Shown here piece by piece: positions 18,338 through 28,816 of a DNA stretch of 64,000 nucleotides. Below the pieces are notes generated by a model. It saw only the letters and a list, made by a program, of their open reading frames with translations, did not search any database and was not told where the DNA came from. Each line of letters opens with the position of its first letter. The stretch's first letter is position 1. This DNA is from Alistipes sp. (GTDB taxonomy: Bacteria > Bacteroidota > Bacteroidia > Bacteroidales > Rikenellaceae), in the NCBI GenBank assembly GCA_017436185.1, contig JAFSDP010000003.1, positions 1 to 64,000 of the forward strand, in the 5' to 3' direction. Both the position numbers and the translations under genes were made by a program.

Positions 18338-18538
18338 TTAATCTTCGGCTTCGAGGGTGAATAGCTCCTCGACCGTTTTTTGGAAGGTGCGGGCAATTTT
18401 GAGGGCCAGCACCGTCGAGGGGATGAACTTCCCCGCTTCGATGGCGTTGATGGTCTGACGACTCACGCCGCACCGCTCGGCCAGCTCCTGCTGGGTCATC
18501 CGCACCTCGGCACGCTCGACACGAATCCTATTCTTCAT
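18338..18538 (-). CDS. Small XRE-family transcriptional regulator
   Basis: A 66-residue protein that is almost entirely one Cro/CI helix-turn-helix (MTQQELAERCGVSRQTINAIE, about residues 14-34, then GKFIPS and a helical end). It belongs to the short YozG-like group, which usually sits next to a membrane protein gene. It has no effector domain, so it probably acts as a dimer. Its ATG lies inside the 3' end of the upstream membrane-protein gene (11 nt overlap), indicating translational coupling. The likely role is autoregulation of this two-gene unit (inference). Confidence 0.88.
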   Translation of the reverse strand: MKNRIRVERAEVRMTQQELAERCGVSRQTINAIEAGKFIPSTVLALKIARTFQKTVEELFTLEAED

Positions 18539-18965
18539 CGTCGGCCTCCTTTCTTATGCGCCACAGCATCACCCGATAGGCCCCCACAAAGATGATGGGG
18601 TAGGCCACCAGATTGTAAATCATCACGTTCAGAAAATCGAGGCTGTTGAAGGCAAAGGTCGCCACGATGATGCAGGCGGCCTGAATGTAGAGTGCCATCA
18701 ACAGGGCGTTGAGGCGGATGCGGCTGATCATCTCATCCTCGATCTTTTCGCGTGAGCAGGCTACGAAGATTGTTCCGAGCCACAGCCACAAGACAATGTG
18801 GTTGTTGAGGAGCGGTTTGTCGGAGAGGTGCAACGCCTGCAACAGCTCGACATTTTGGTAGTTGAAACCGATGGCGGCGGCCCACAGACCTACCGGCACG
18901 GCAATCGCCAACAGAAGCCATCCGACCCACTTAAAGCCGTAGGGCAATAACCATTCTTTTTGCAT
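18528..18965 (-). CDS. Small membrane protein paired with an XRE regulator
   Basis: A 145-residue protein with four hydrophobic segments: WLLLAIAVPVGLWAAAIGF, HIVLWLWLGTIFVAC, LLMALYIQAACIIVATFAF, and one around YNLVAYPIIFVGAY. The tail is charged (RIRKEADDEE). I do not recognise the family; no catalytic motif is evident. The gene overlaps the downstream HTH gene by 11 nt. Paired small HTH/membrane genes occur widely in Firmicutes and Bacteroidetes, mostly without known function. Confidence 0.8.
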   Translation of the reverse strand: MQKEWLLPYGFKWVGWLLLAIAVPVGLWAAAIGFNYQNVELLQALHLSDKPLLNNHIVLWLWLGTIFVACSREKIEDEMISRIRLNALLMALYIQAACIIVATFAFNSLDFLNVMIYNLVAYPIIFVGAYRVMLWRIRKEADDEE

Positions 18966-19095
18966 AGTTTGTAACGAGTTTAAGGTTTAAGGCAAACTGC
19001 CGGACGTGGCCACTTGTCCCGTTTGCTGTTGCAAATGTAAAGCAAACTTTACAAAATAGCAAACAAAATTGACAAAATTTTTTATCCAAAAAGAA

Positions 19096-19123
19096 AAAGA
19101 GATTAAATGACTTTAATCTCTTT
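19096..19123. terminator. Orphan bidirectional terminator-like hairpin
   Basis: A 12-bp perfect stem with a TGAC loop. On the minus strand it is followed by TTTTTCTTTTT, on the plus strand by T-rich sequence. No gene ends next to it on either strand, since clcA already has its own terminator about 200 nt earlier. Confidence 0.5.
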
Positions 19124-19214
19124 AATCTCTTTAATTTTTACTTGTACCCCGATATGCTTATTTTGAGTGTACATTAACAACGGTCATTAGCACCACCCGG
19201 GAGCGTTAGCGACC

Positions 19215-19249
19215 AAGTCCCCCTTCTCAAAGGGGGATTTAGGGGGATT
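19215..19249. repeat. C-rich palindromic intergenic repeat
   Basis: AAGTCCCCCTTCTCAAAGGG followed by GGATTTAGGGGGATT forms a hairpin (TCCCCCTT with AGGGGGA) plus a second G-run. This type of intergenic repeat is dispersed in many bacterial genomes; that is recall, not a search. A looser relative lies at 50413-50446. Confidence 0.5.
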
Positions 19250-19316
19250 GTCTATATTTTTACTTTTTTTATCGGATGGGGGTCGTCGCAGCCTTTCGCA
19301 GCCTCGAAGAGGCTCT

Positions 19317-19358
19317 CCAAAAAAACATCACCTTCAAGCTTGCTTGGAAAGGTGATGT
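19317..19358 (-). terminator. Terminator of the trpS-clcA unit
   Basis: The minus strand has ACATCACCTT pairing with AAGGTGATGT, an inner AAGC/GCTT pairing in the loop, and a T-run after the 3' arm. It lies about 60 nt beyond the clcA stop. Confidence 0.85.
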
Positions 19359-19418
19359 CTCTTTTGGAGTATGTTGCCATTTGGCAACCGAAAGGCTGCT
19401 TGTGTAGGCCTACCTCTT

Positions 19419-21203
19419 CTACTGCTGAATCTTGACCAACTGCTGGCGATAGGCATTCAGGATTCGCGACTTCGAGATAAAGCCCAGGTAGTGGTTCTCC
19501 TTATCCACTACGGGCAGCATCCAGGTATTTTTGTCCTCGAATTTGGGCAGAATCGACTGAATCGACTCGTGTTGCAGGATGCGGTCGGGCGGCTGAATCA
19601 TATAGTTCGAGACGGGTGCGCCCCACTTTTCGCGCTTGAACATATCGCGGCGCAGGTCGTCGAGCTGCACCACGCCCAATAGCCGGCCGAAGTTGTCGAT
19701 GACGGGGAAGATGTTGCGACGGGCGGTCGAGATGATGTGAATCAGGTCGCCGAGGGTCATCTGCTCGCGGATGCGGACAAAGTCGGTCTCCATCAGCTCG
19801 TCGAGTTTGAGGAATACGAAGACCGACTGATCCTTGTCGTGGGTCAGCAGTTCGCCCTTCTGACGCAGTTGCTTGGTGTAGATCGAGTCGGGGTCGAGGT
19901 AGTAATTGACGGCAAACGAGATGCAGGCCGTAATCATCAGCGGGATGAAGAGTCCGTAACCGTTCGAGAGCTCGGCAATAAGGAAGATCGAGGTGAGCGG
20001 AGCATTCATCACACCCGCCATCACACCTGCCATACCGACCAACGTAAAGGAGGCGATGGGCACCTGCCACCCGAACAGGGCGTTGCAGATAAGTGCCAAC
20101 GCAGCACCCGTAAAGGCACCCACGAAGAGCGAAGGAGCAAACGTACCGCCTACGCCACCTGCGGCATTGGTGGTGGCCATCGCAATCACCTTGAAGAACA
20201 TCGTGGCCAACACAAAGAGGATGATGACCCAGTCGATGTGCGAGAAGCGGTAGAAGAGCGAGTTGTTGAAGAGCTGGTCCGTTTGTCCGTGCATCAGCCC
20301 CACGAAGGCTTCGTAGCCCTCACCGTAGAGGGGCGGGAAGATGAAGATCAGGATGCCGAGCACCGCTCCGCCAATGATCCATTTGCGGTATTGGGTCGGC
20401 TGCTTTTTGAAGAAGGCACCCACCTTCGAGTTCATCGACGTGAAGTACCAGGCCATCAATCCGCACCCCACACCCAAGAGGATGAAGAGGGGGATCTGCC
20501 ACAGCTCGAAGGCATCTTCGGGGCGCAGCGTCACGGCGATGATGGGGTCGAAACCACGCAGGATGAAGGCGATGGTGGTGGCCGTCACGGTAGCAATCAA
20601 AAGGGGGATGATGGAGGTGGCCGTGATGTCGAGCATCAGAATCTCCAACACGAAAATCACGCCCGTGATGGGGGCTTTGAAGATGGCGGCCAGCGCAGCA
20701 CCCGCACCGCAGCAGAGCAAGAGCGTGGTGTGTTTGTAGTTCAGGCGTGCCAGCTGGGCCACATTCGAGCCGATGGCGGCACCCGTCAGTACGATGGGGG
20801 CCTCGGGACCGACCGAACCACCAAATCCGATGGTCGTGGCACCGCCCACAATCGAGGTCCAGCAGTTGTGGCGGGTGATGCGGGAGTCCTTCCTCGACAT
20901 CGCATAGAGCACACGGGTTACCCCTTCCGAGATGTTGTCACGCACGATGTAGCGGACAAAGAGGGTGGCCAGAATGATACCGATGGCGGGGTAGATCAGG
21001 TAGAGAAATTGTGCCTTCTCGACCGAGAACCAACGGGTCAGTCCCTCGCCGATGGCGTGTAGCAACACCTCGAAGAGGAAGGTGCCCAGACCGGCCAGCA
21101 GACCCACAATGACGGCCAGCACCATCAGCATCTGACGGGTCGAGAGCCTGCGTGTGAGCCGCAGGAAATAGGCGTATATGCGGTCGGTCCAAATTACCTT
21201 CAT
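19419..21203 (-). CDS. ClC-type chloride channel/antiporter with CBS domains
   Basis: A 594-residue protein. Residues from about 20 to 440 form the polytopic ClC core, including the selectivity/gating segment GFGGSVGPEAPIV (about 131-143) with its gating Glu. A second conserved segment lies around AAGGVGGTFAPSLFVGAF (GxFxP motif). The C-terminal region (about 460-590) contains two CBS domains that usually bind adenine nucleotides and regulate transport. ClC proteins of bacteria are mostly Cl-/H+ exchangers. The gene begins 43 nt after the trpS stop with no terminator between, so co-transcription is likely. Confidence 0.93.
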   Translation of the reverse strand: MKVIWTDRIYAYFLRLTRRLSTRQMLMVLAVIVGLLAGLGTFLFEVLLHAIGEGLTRWFSVEKAQFLYLIYPAIGIILATLFVRYIVRDNISEGVTRVLYAMSRKDSRITRHNCWTSIVGGATTIGFGGSVGPEAPIVLTGAAIGSNVAQLARLNYKHTTLLLCCGAGAALAAIFKAPITGVIFVLEILMLDITATSIIPLLIATVTATTIAFILRGFDPIIAVTLRPEDAFELWQIPLFILLGVGCGLMAWYFTSMNSKVGAFFKKQPTQYRKWIIGGAVLGILIFIFPPLYGEGYEAFVGLMHGQTDQLFNNSLFYRFSHIDWVIILFVLATMFFKVIAMATTNAAGGVGGTFAPSLFVGAFTGAALALICNALFGWQVPIASFTLVGMAGVMAGVMNAPLTSIFLIAELSNGYGLFIPLMITACISFAVNYYLDPDSIYTKQLRQKGELLTHDKDQSVFVFLKLDELMETDFVRIREQMTLGDLIHIISTARRNIFPVIDNFGRLLGVVQLDDLRRDMFKREKWGAPVSNYMIQPPDRILQHESIQSILPKFEDKNTWMLPVVDKENHYLGFISKSRILNAYRQQLVKIQQ

Positions 21204-21246
21204 AGGCCCTTCTATCCTCTATCCCTAAAAAGGAAATTTTTAATTT

Positions 21247-22374
21247 TTAATTCTTCTCGGCGTAGGCTTTGGCTTGGGCTGCAATCAGCTCCTTATCCTC
21301 GAAGTAGTTGATACGCATTGCATTGCGCACATCGTGCAGCGTCTCCGAAGCCTTGCGGCGGGCACGCTCCGTACCGGCCTCCAACACGGCATAGACCTCC
21401 TCGATGCGCTCCTCGAAGTAGCGACGACGCTCACGAATCGGGTCGAGCAGCTCGTTGAGGATGTTTATGAGAAGTTTCTTGCACTTCACATCGCCCAGAC
21501 CACCACGGCGGTAGTGCTCCTTCAGGGCGTCGAGTGACTCATACTCGGGCAGGTACTTCTCGAAGTGCTCGGGACGGCAGAAGGCATCCAGGTAGGTGAA
21601 GACGCAGTTGCCCTCGACCTTGCCCGGGTCCTCGATGCGCAGGTGGTCGGGATCGGTGTACATACCCATCACCTTCTTCTTCACCTCGGCAGGCGTATCC
21701 GAAAGGTAGATGCAGTTGCCCAGCGACTTGGACATCTTGGCCTTGCCATCGGTGCCCGGCAGACGCATACAGGCGGCATTCTCGGGCAGCAGAATCTCCG
21801 GCTCGACGAGCGTGGGGCCGTAGAGCGAGTTGAACTTGTGGACAATCTCACGGGTCTGCTCCACCATCGGCTCCTGGTCGGCACCGGCGGGTACGGTGGT
21901 AGCACGGAAGGCGGTGATGTCGGCGGCCTGCGAGATGGGGTAGCAGAAGAAACCGACGGGCAGACCCTGCTTCTGGGTCGTATCGCCTGCCTCGGCCTGC
22001 TCCGAGAAACCACGCAGAATCATCTCCTGCTTGACGGTCGGGTTGCGCTGCAGACGCTGCACGGTGACCAGATTCATATAGTAGAAGCACAATTCGCACA
22101 GCTCGGCAATCTCGCTTTGGATGAAGATCGAGACCTTCTCGGGGTCCAGACCTGCCGAGAGGTAGTCCAGAGCCACCTCGATGATGTTTTGGCGCACCTT
22201 CTCGGGGTTGTCCCAGTTGTCGGTCAGGGCCTGTGCATCGGCAATCATAATATAAATCTCGTCGAAGAGCCCCGAGTTCTGCAACTCAACACGGCGGCGC
22301 AACGAACCCACGTAGTGTCCCAGGTGGAGGCGTCCGGTGGGGCGGTCGCCCGTCAGAATGATTTTTTTAGCCAT
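21247..22374 (-). CDS. trpS: Tryptophanyl-tRNA synthetase
   Basis: A 375-residue class I synthetase charging tRNA-Trp. The HIGH motif is HLGH at residues 17-20 in [14 protein letters not shown]. The KMSKS loop is exact ([11 protein letters not shown], near 211-220). The length is a little above that of E. coli TrpRS, with an extended C-terminal helical part ([20 protein letters not shown]). It starts at ATG 22374, divergent from oxyR, and is upstream of clcA on the same strand. Confidence 0.96.
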   Translation of the reverse strand: MAKKIILTGDRPTGRLHLGHYVGSLRRRVELQNSGLFDEIYIMIADAQALTDNWDNPEKVRQNIIEVALDYLSAGLDPEKVSIFIQSEIAELCELCFYYMNLVTVQRLQRNPTVKQEMILRGFSEQAEAGDTTQKQGLPVGFFCYPISQAADITAFRATTVPAGADQEPMVEQTREIVHKFNSLYGPTLVEPEILLPENAACMRLPGTDGKAKMSKSLGNCIYLSDTPAEVKKKVMGMYTDPDHLRIEDPGKVEGNCVFTYLDAFCRPEHFEKYLPEYESLDALKEHYRRGGLGDVKCKKLLINILNELLDPIRERRRYFEERIEEVYAVLEAGTERARRKASETLHDVRNAMRINYFEDKELIAAQAKAYAEKN

Positions 22375-22450
22375 ATCTGTTTAGTAGTTAATCTTCGCTG
22401 TTAAGTCAATTTCTTGCGAAAATACAAAAATTCTCGTGCGCGAAGAAAAA

Positions 22451-22484
22451 TTGTTGTCCTATATAGATTTTTTTTATATCTTTG
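22451..22484 (+). promoter_or_regulatory. Putative oxyR promoter
   Basis: TTGTTG at 22451-22456, about 20 nt spacer, TATCTTTG at 22477-22484, 26 nt before the ATG at 22510. A regulator binding here could also affect the divergent trpS gene. Confidence 0.5.
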
Positions 22485-22509
22485 TCTTACGCTAATAATC
22501 CGACACTAT

Positions 22510-23409
22510 ATGACAATCATTCAACTCGAGTACCTGTTGGCGGTGGCCAACTGTGGTAGTTTTTCGCAAGCTGCCGAACATTGTTTCGTAACACAACCCT
22601 CTCTTTCAATGCAGGTTAAGGCGTTGGAGGAGGAGCTTGGCGTGGTGCTTTTGGACCGCTCCAAAAAGCCTGTCGTGCCGACCGAGGCGGGCGAGGTGGT
22701 CTTGCGTGAGGTGCGTGAGACGCTGCGTGCCTTCAACTACATTCGTGAAGCGGTCAGCGAGCTGAAGGGCGAGACCTCGGGCAAACTGCGCCTGGGGGTG
22801 ATTCCGACCATCGCTCCCTACCTGATGCACCGCTTTATGCCCGCCTTTGTGCGTGAGTATCCGAAGGTGGAGTTGGAGGTGTCGGAGATGAAGACGGCCG
22901 ACATTGTCGAGGCGCTCAAAAAAGACCGTCTCGATGCGGCGTTGGTGGCGGGTGGAACGTGCGGCGAGGGTATTCAGGAACACGATCTGTTCAACGACCG
23001 TTTCTGGCTCTATGTCTCGCCCGAAAATCCGCTCTACGAGCGCTCGAATATCCGCATCGAAGATATTGATTTGAAGGACCTTGTCATCCTGAGTTCGGGT
23101 AACTGTATGCGTGACCAGATCATTGAGCTTTGTCAGGCCAAACGCCAGATGCCGACCCACTTTACGTTCGAGTCGGGCTCGCTGGAGACCCTGATGCGCA
23201 TTGTCGATTGCACGCAGTCGGTCACCATCATTCCCGAGATGGCCATTCAGTTTATCCCCAAGGAGCGGAAGGACCGTGTGAAGATGCTCTCGAAGGGGGC
23301 TACTTCCCGCAAAATTTCGGTCGCCGTGCGTCGCACCTATGTCAAGGGGTCAATCATCAAGGCCCTGAACGAGACCATCACCCGTTATTGCACCCCTGAA
23401 GAGCGCTAA
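22510..23409 (+). CDS. oxyR: Hydrogen peroxide-sensing regulator OxyR
   Basis: A 299-residue LysR-family activator. The N-terminal winged HTH is MTIIQLEYLLAVANCGSFSQ and following (residues 1-60), and the effector domain spans about 90-295. The redox pair is C199 and C208 in SSGNCMRDQIIELC, the same spacing and residue numbers as in E. coli OxyR. In that family, peroxide oxidises the pair to a disulfide and turns the protein into an activator of catalase, AhpC and Dps genes. The start is ATG 22510; the 32 codons of open frame upstream are hydrophobic junk covering the promoter. The next gene starts 3 nt after the stop. Confidence 0.93.
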   Translation: MTIIQLEYLLAVANCGSFSQAAEHCFVTQPSLSMQVKALEEELGVVLLDRSKKPVVPTEAGEVVLREVRETLRAFNYIREAVSELKGETSGKLRLGVIPTIAPYLMHRFMPAFVREYPKVELEVSEMKTADIVEALKKDRLDAALVAGGTCGEGIQEHDLFNDRFWLYVSPENPLYERSNIRIEDIDLKDLVILSSGNCMRDQIIELCQAKRQMPTHFTFESGSLETLMRIVDCTQSVTIIPEMAIQFIPKERKDRVKMLSKGATSRKISVAVRRTYVKGSIIKALNETITRYCTPEER

Positions 23410-23412
23410 CCT

Positions 23413-25473
23413 ATGGAATTTCGGATTGTTACAGCGGCCAATCGGGCTGCCGAAGAGGCCCGTTTGGACCACTTCAAACTACAGATTTACCGCCCCGCCT
23501 TTCCCGATCGCAACGAGCGGGAACCCTTCGATGTGATTCTCTCCCGCCTGAGCCAAGGGGCGCAGGTCGAGGCTTGTCCGTCGAGCTACATCCTCTTCGC
23601 CTTGGAGGGCGACGAGGTGCTGGGTGGTGCCATCTATGATTGGTACCCCTCGTGCGGGGCAATGGAGCTGATCTATCTGGCTGTGGATGAGCAGCATCGC
23701 CGCAAGGGTGTCGGGCGCAGCCTGATGCTCGACGGCACGGCTCTGTTGCGTGACCACCTGGCCACCGAAGGGGGCAAGATGGAGGCCCTCTATTTTGAGA
23801 CCAACGACCCCTCGTTGAGCGATGTGGTCGATTCGATGGACTCGGCCGAGCGGGTGCGTTGCTTTGCTCGGTGGGGTGCCAAGTTGATTCATATCGACTA
23901 TGTGCAACCACCCCTCACGCCCCAAGCCGAGGCGGTGGGGCACCTGATGTTGGCCACGCTGCCCCAATTTTCGGACAGCGACAGTTCGCTCTCGGCCGAG
24001 GCGCTGAGTGCCTTTTTGAAGGAGTTTTATCGGGGGTTGGATGCGGCTGATTCGCCCTTTCTGGGGCAGATGTTGGAGCAGATTCGCTCGAAGGCGGGTC
24101 GTGCGGGTCGCATCGCTTTGGAGGGCTTTGTAGAGACCTCCCGCTACCGCTTCGAAGATGTTTGTATGACGCTGCACTATGCTGTTGATTGTGAATCGGA
24201 TAGCTGGGAGAATGACGACCGTCAGTGTCTCTGTTTCTACTCCTACGAAACCGACCTTTTCAACTATCGTTTTCAGCGGAACCGCCCCTTCTCGACCCAC
24301 CTGCACACCACCTTTTCGGATGTGTGGTTGTGGCTGCCGACGGCCTACCGCTACACCTCCGAGGGCAACACCTATCCCCGCATTACCGAGTCGGGGCGTG
24401 AACGCCTCAAGGTCGATGTCTCGTTGTCCTACTCCTATAACCCGACGGCTCGGTTGCGAGTGGCTCACCTCACGTTGGCCCCTGCCGCCAACGAGGCGTG
24501 GAGCGAGTTGGATATGATTAAGTTGGCCACCCTCTTTGGCAGCCGCCAGGAGCGTGTGCGTTGCAATCGCCCCTTCCGGCTTCAAATCGAGGGCGAAGAT
24601 GAGGAGGCTTTGCCCCTTCCCGAATTTTTACGGCGTCACCTTCACGAAGGGAAGTATCATCCAATGAGTGTGGGTGTTACCGAGATCGAACTCTCGGCTG
24701 TGTCGATGGCCGACGGGCCCCTTCCGTTTGCCGCCGAAAGTCTCTTCGACTGCTTCCGCCCGGGGGCTTACAACAAGTTGGATGGGGAGGTGAAATCGTT
24801 CGCTTCGATGCTCTGCGGCGTGATTTTGGGCATCTTCGATTTCGAGCGTATGAACAGCCCCGAAATCTACGATACCATCAAGCCCATCGTGTGGCGAGAA
24901 AACTCCTTTATGGACCTCTGCCGAGGCCACCTCGTCAAGTTGGAATTTGACCCCGAATGCGAGGAGATGGAGGCGACCGACGAGGCGATGATGTCGCCCT
25001 ATATGTTGGTGCCGAGTGTGGTGATGGCCTACAACGAATTGCTGTTGGATCGAGCCGAACGGATTGTTGTTCAATCTGCCGAGGCGGGGCGTGGAATCGC
25101 TGCCTTGACCGATGATATTGAGCAGGTTAAGCGATTGCTGTATGCCGATTTTCTGACCGATATTTTCCAATACGAATCCGAGCAGGAGTTGATTCGTGCG
25201 GCCGATGTGCAGCGAGGTTTGAAGGCTCGACACGAGGCGCTGAAACGCCAAATCGAAATTATGCAGAGTCGCCTGTTCGAACTCAAGTCGCTGCGTGACA
25301 ATCGCATCGACACCTTCCAGGGAGTGTTGCTGGCCGTTATCGCCCTGATGGAGGTGCGAGGTGTCTTTTACGACTACTTCGGCGAGTATGGCGAGTGGGT
25401 CTTCGTCGGAGCCGTCGTGGTGGTGCTTGTCGGAGGCTTCCTTTTTGGGTGGATTAAGTACCGAGGGGAGTAG
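23413..25473 (+). CDS. GNAT acetyltransferase fused to a large unknown region with a C-terminal membrane anchor
   Basis: A 686-residue protein. Residues about 1-170 form a GNAT fold: beta strand ELIYLAVDEQHRRKGVGRSLM (84-105) carries the acetyl-CoA-binding R-R-K-G-V-G loop. Residues about 180-590 match nothing I recognise; the region has many aromatic and acidic residues and reads as a soluble alpha/beta domain. A helical, coiled-coil-like segment follows (ALKRQIEIMQSRLFELKSLR, about 617-636). It ends in one transmembrane segment (WVFVGAVVVVLVGGFLFGWI, about 662-681) and a short KYRGE tail. The gene is 3 nt behind oxyR, so it is co-transcribed and a role in the oxidative stress response is suggested but unproven. 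Confidence 0.7.
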   Translation: MEFRIVTAANRAAEEARLDHFKLQIYRPAFPDRNEREPFDVILSRLSQGAQVEACPSSYILFALEGDEVLGGAIYDWYPSCGAMELIYLAVDEQHRRKGVGRSLMLDGTALLRDHLATEGGKMEALYFETNDPSLSDVVDSMDSAERVRCFARWGAKLIHIDYVQPPLTPQAEAVGHLMLATLPQFSDSDSSLSAEALSAFLKEFYRGLDAADSPFLGQMLEQIRSKAGRAGRIALEGFVETSRYRFEDVCMTLHYAVDCESDSWENDDRQCLCFYSYETDLFNYRFQRNRPFSTHLHTTFSDVWLWLPTAYRYTSEGNTYPRITESGRERLKVDVSLSYSYNPTARLRVAHLTLAPAANEAWSELDMIKLATLFGSRQERVRCNRPFRLQIEGEDEEALPLPEFLRRHLHEGKYHPMSVGVTEIELSAVSMADGPLPFAAESLFDCFRPGAYNKLDGEVKSFASMLCGVILGIFDFERMNSPEIYDTIKPIVWRENSFMDLCRGHLVKLEFDPECEEMEATDEAMMSPYMLVPSVVMAYNELLLDRAERIVVQSAEAGRGIAALTDDIEQVKRLLYADFLTDIFQYESEQELIRAADVQRGLKARHEALKRQIEIMQSRLFELKSLRDNRIDTFQGVLLAVIALMEVRGVFYDYFGEYGEWVFVGAVVVVLVGGFLFGWIKYRGE

Positions 25474-25507
25474 AATTTGGTCGAAAAGGCATTTACTGCC
25501 AAATAAA

Positions 25508-25539
25508 TTTGGCATTGCAGGGAGGTTTTTGTATCTTTG
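25508..25539 (+). promoter_or_regulatory. Promoter of the rsfS-ftsH-cdsA-psd operon
   Basis: TTTG at 25508-25511, 20 nt spacer, TATCTTTG at 25532-25539, a full match to the Bacteroidetes RpoD consensus, 28 nt before the rsfS ATG. Confidence 0.65.
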
Positions 25540-25567
25540 CTCGGTTTAGTGACCTATTGCAAGTAAT

Positions 25568-25927
25568 ATGGAGAATTTGAATCAACTCATCGAAACGATT
25601 GTCTCGGCAATCGAGGATAAGAAAGGTAAGGATATTGTATCGTTGGATCTGTCGGGTTTCGATGGAGCCATCTGTTCGCATTTTGTGGTCTGCAACGCCG
25701 ATTCGACCACCCAGACGTGCGCCATTGCCGACAGCATCGAGGACAAAGTTCACGAGGTGCTGGGCGAGTGGCCCTGGCGTGTCGAGGGTAAGCAGACGGG
25801 TCTGTGGGTAGCCCTGGACTATGTGGATGTGGTGGTGCACATCTTCCAAAGCGACCTGCGCGAGTTCTACAAGCTCGAGGAGCTGTGGGCCGATGCACCG
25901 ATGATACGATACGAGTACGAGGAGTAA
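25568..25927 (+). CDS. rsfS: Ribosomal silencing factor RsfS
   Basis: A 119-residue member of the RsfS/DUF143 family, which binds uL14 on the large ribosomal subunit and blocks subunit joining when nutrients are short. Family hallmarks are visible: KGKDIVSLDLSGF, then SHFVVCNADSTTQTCAIAD, then WVALDYVDVVVHIFQSDLRE with the conserved D-x-V-V-H-I-F. Length is normal. It leads an operon with ftsH (9 nt gap). Confidence 0.93.
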   Translation: MENLNQLIETIVSAIEDKKGKDIVSLDLSGFDGAICSHFVVCNADSTTQTCAIADSIEDKVHEVLGEWPWRVEGKQTGLWVALDYVDVVVHIFQSDLREFYKLEELWADAPMIRYEYEE

Positions 25928-25936
25928 AAACAAACT

Positions 25937-27931
<1,995 letters not shown>

Positions 27932-27943
27932 AACTACAACCCA

Positions 27944-28792
27944 ATGAACGATAAATTGAAAAACCTCATCGTGCGTACCATCAGCGGCATTGGCCTGTTG
28001 GTGGTGGTCTTTGGCGGCATTCTGTGGTCGGATTGGAGCCTTTTGGCCCTCTTGGCCCTGATGATTGTCGGCGGTATGGTCGAGTTCTACGGCTTGGCCG
28101 AGAAACGAGGCCTTGCGCCGCAGCGTGTGCTGGGTCTGGTGACGGGTCTGCTGCTGTTGGTGCTCAACTTCGCCCTGGTCTCGACCCACATCGAGGTCTT
28201 TGGCGAGGCGATGCGTCCCTTCGGTGTGGGGCTGGCGATGTTGCTGCTCCTGTTCCCGCTGATGTTTATCTGCGAGCTCTACCGCAAACAGGAAAACCCG
28301 CTTGCCAACATTGCCGTAACCATTACGTCGGTCTTCTATGTGGCCTTGCCCCTCTCGATGCTGCTCTATGTGCCCATCATCGGGCGTGAGGTGTGGAACG
28401 GTTGGGCGCTGATTGGCTATGTGGCCTTGGTGTGGTCGAACGATGTCTTTGCCTACCTCTCGGGTATGGCCTTTGGTCGTCACCGCCTCTTCGAGCGTCT
28501 CTCGCCCAAAAAGTCGTGGGAGGGCTTCTTCGGCGGCCTTATCGGTGCGGTGGTGGCTGCTGCGGTGGTGGCTCGCCTGATGGGCGACAACCTCTATGTA
28601 TGGTGTGGCCTGGCGGTGGTGGTGGTTATCACGGCCGTGTTGGGCGATTTGGTGGAGTCGATGTTCAAGCGTGCAGCCGATGTGAAGGATTCGGGCAACC
28701 TGATTCCGGGTCACGGCGGCGTGTTGGATCGTTTCGATGCGATGCTTGTGTCGGCCCCCTTTGCCGTAGTCTATCTGTTGTTTGTGTGCTAA
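27944..28792 (+). CDS. cdsA: Phosphatidate cytidylyltransferase
   Basis: A 282-residue inner-membrane enzyme that makes CDP-diacylglycerol from phosphatidic acid and CTP. About eight hydrophobic segments are present. The CDP-diglyceride synthetase signature is near the C-terminus: KRAADVKDSGNLIPGHGG followed by LDRFDAM, with the conserved Lys-Asp and D-R-x-D. It lies between ftsH and psd on one transcript, so CDP-DAG synthesis is coupled to PE synthesis. No phosphatidylserine synthase gene is in the window. Confidence 0.94.
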   Translation: MNDKLKNLIVRTISGIGLLVVVFGGILWSDWSLLALLALMIVGGMVEFYGLAEKRGLAPQRVLGLVTGLLLLVLNFALVSTHIEVFGEAMRPFGVGLAMLLLLFPLMFICELYRKQENPLANIAVTITSVFYVALPLSMLLYVPIIGREVWNGWALIGYVALVWSNDVFAYLSGMAFGRHRLFERLSPKKSWEGFFGGLIGAVVAAAVVARLMGDNLYVWCGLAVVVVITAVLGDLVESMFKRAADVKDSGNLIPGHGGVLDRFDAMLVSAPFAVVYLLFVC

Positions 28793-28816
28793 CCCTCTGA
28801 AAAACCTTATACTACT

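Larger units (their letters stand above)
18966..19418. other. Gene-free interval with terminators and a C-rich palindromic repeat
   Basis: This 453-nt stretch holds no ORF I can support. It contains a perfect 12-bp hairpin (AAAGAGATTAAA...TTTAATCTCTTT, 19096-19123) with T-rich tails on both strands, inside tandem copies of TTTAATCTC. It also has a palindromic repeat of the AAGTCCCCCTT...AGGGGGATTTAGGGGGATT type (19215-19249) and the clcA terminator (19317-19358). The space between the two minus-strand terminators could encode a small RNA, but no clear promoter was found for one. Confidence 0.55.
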
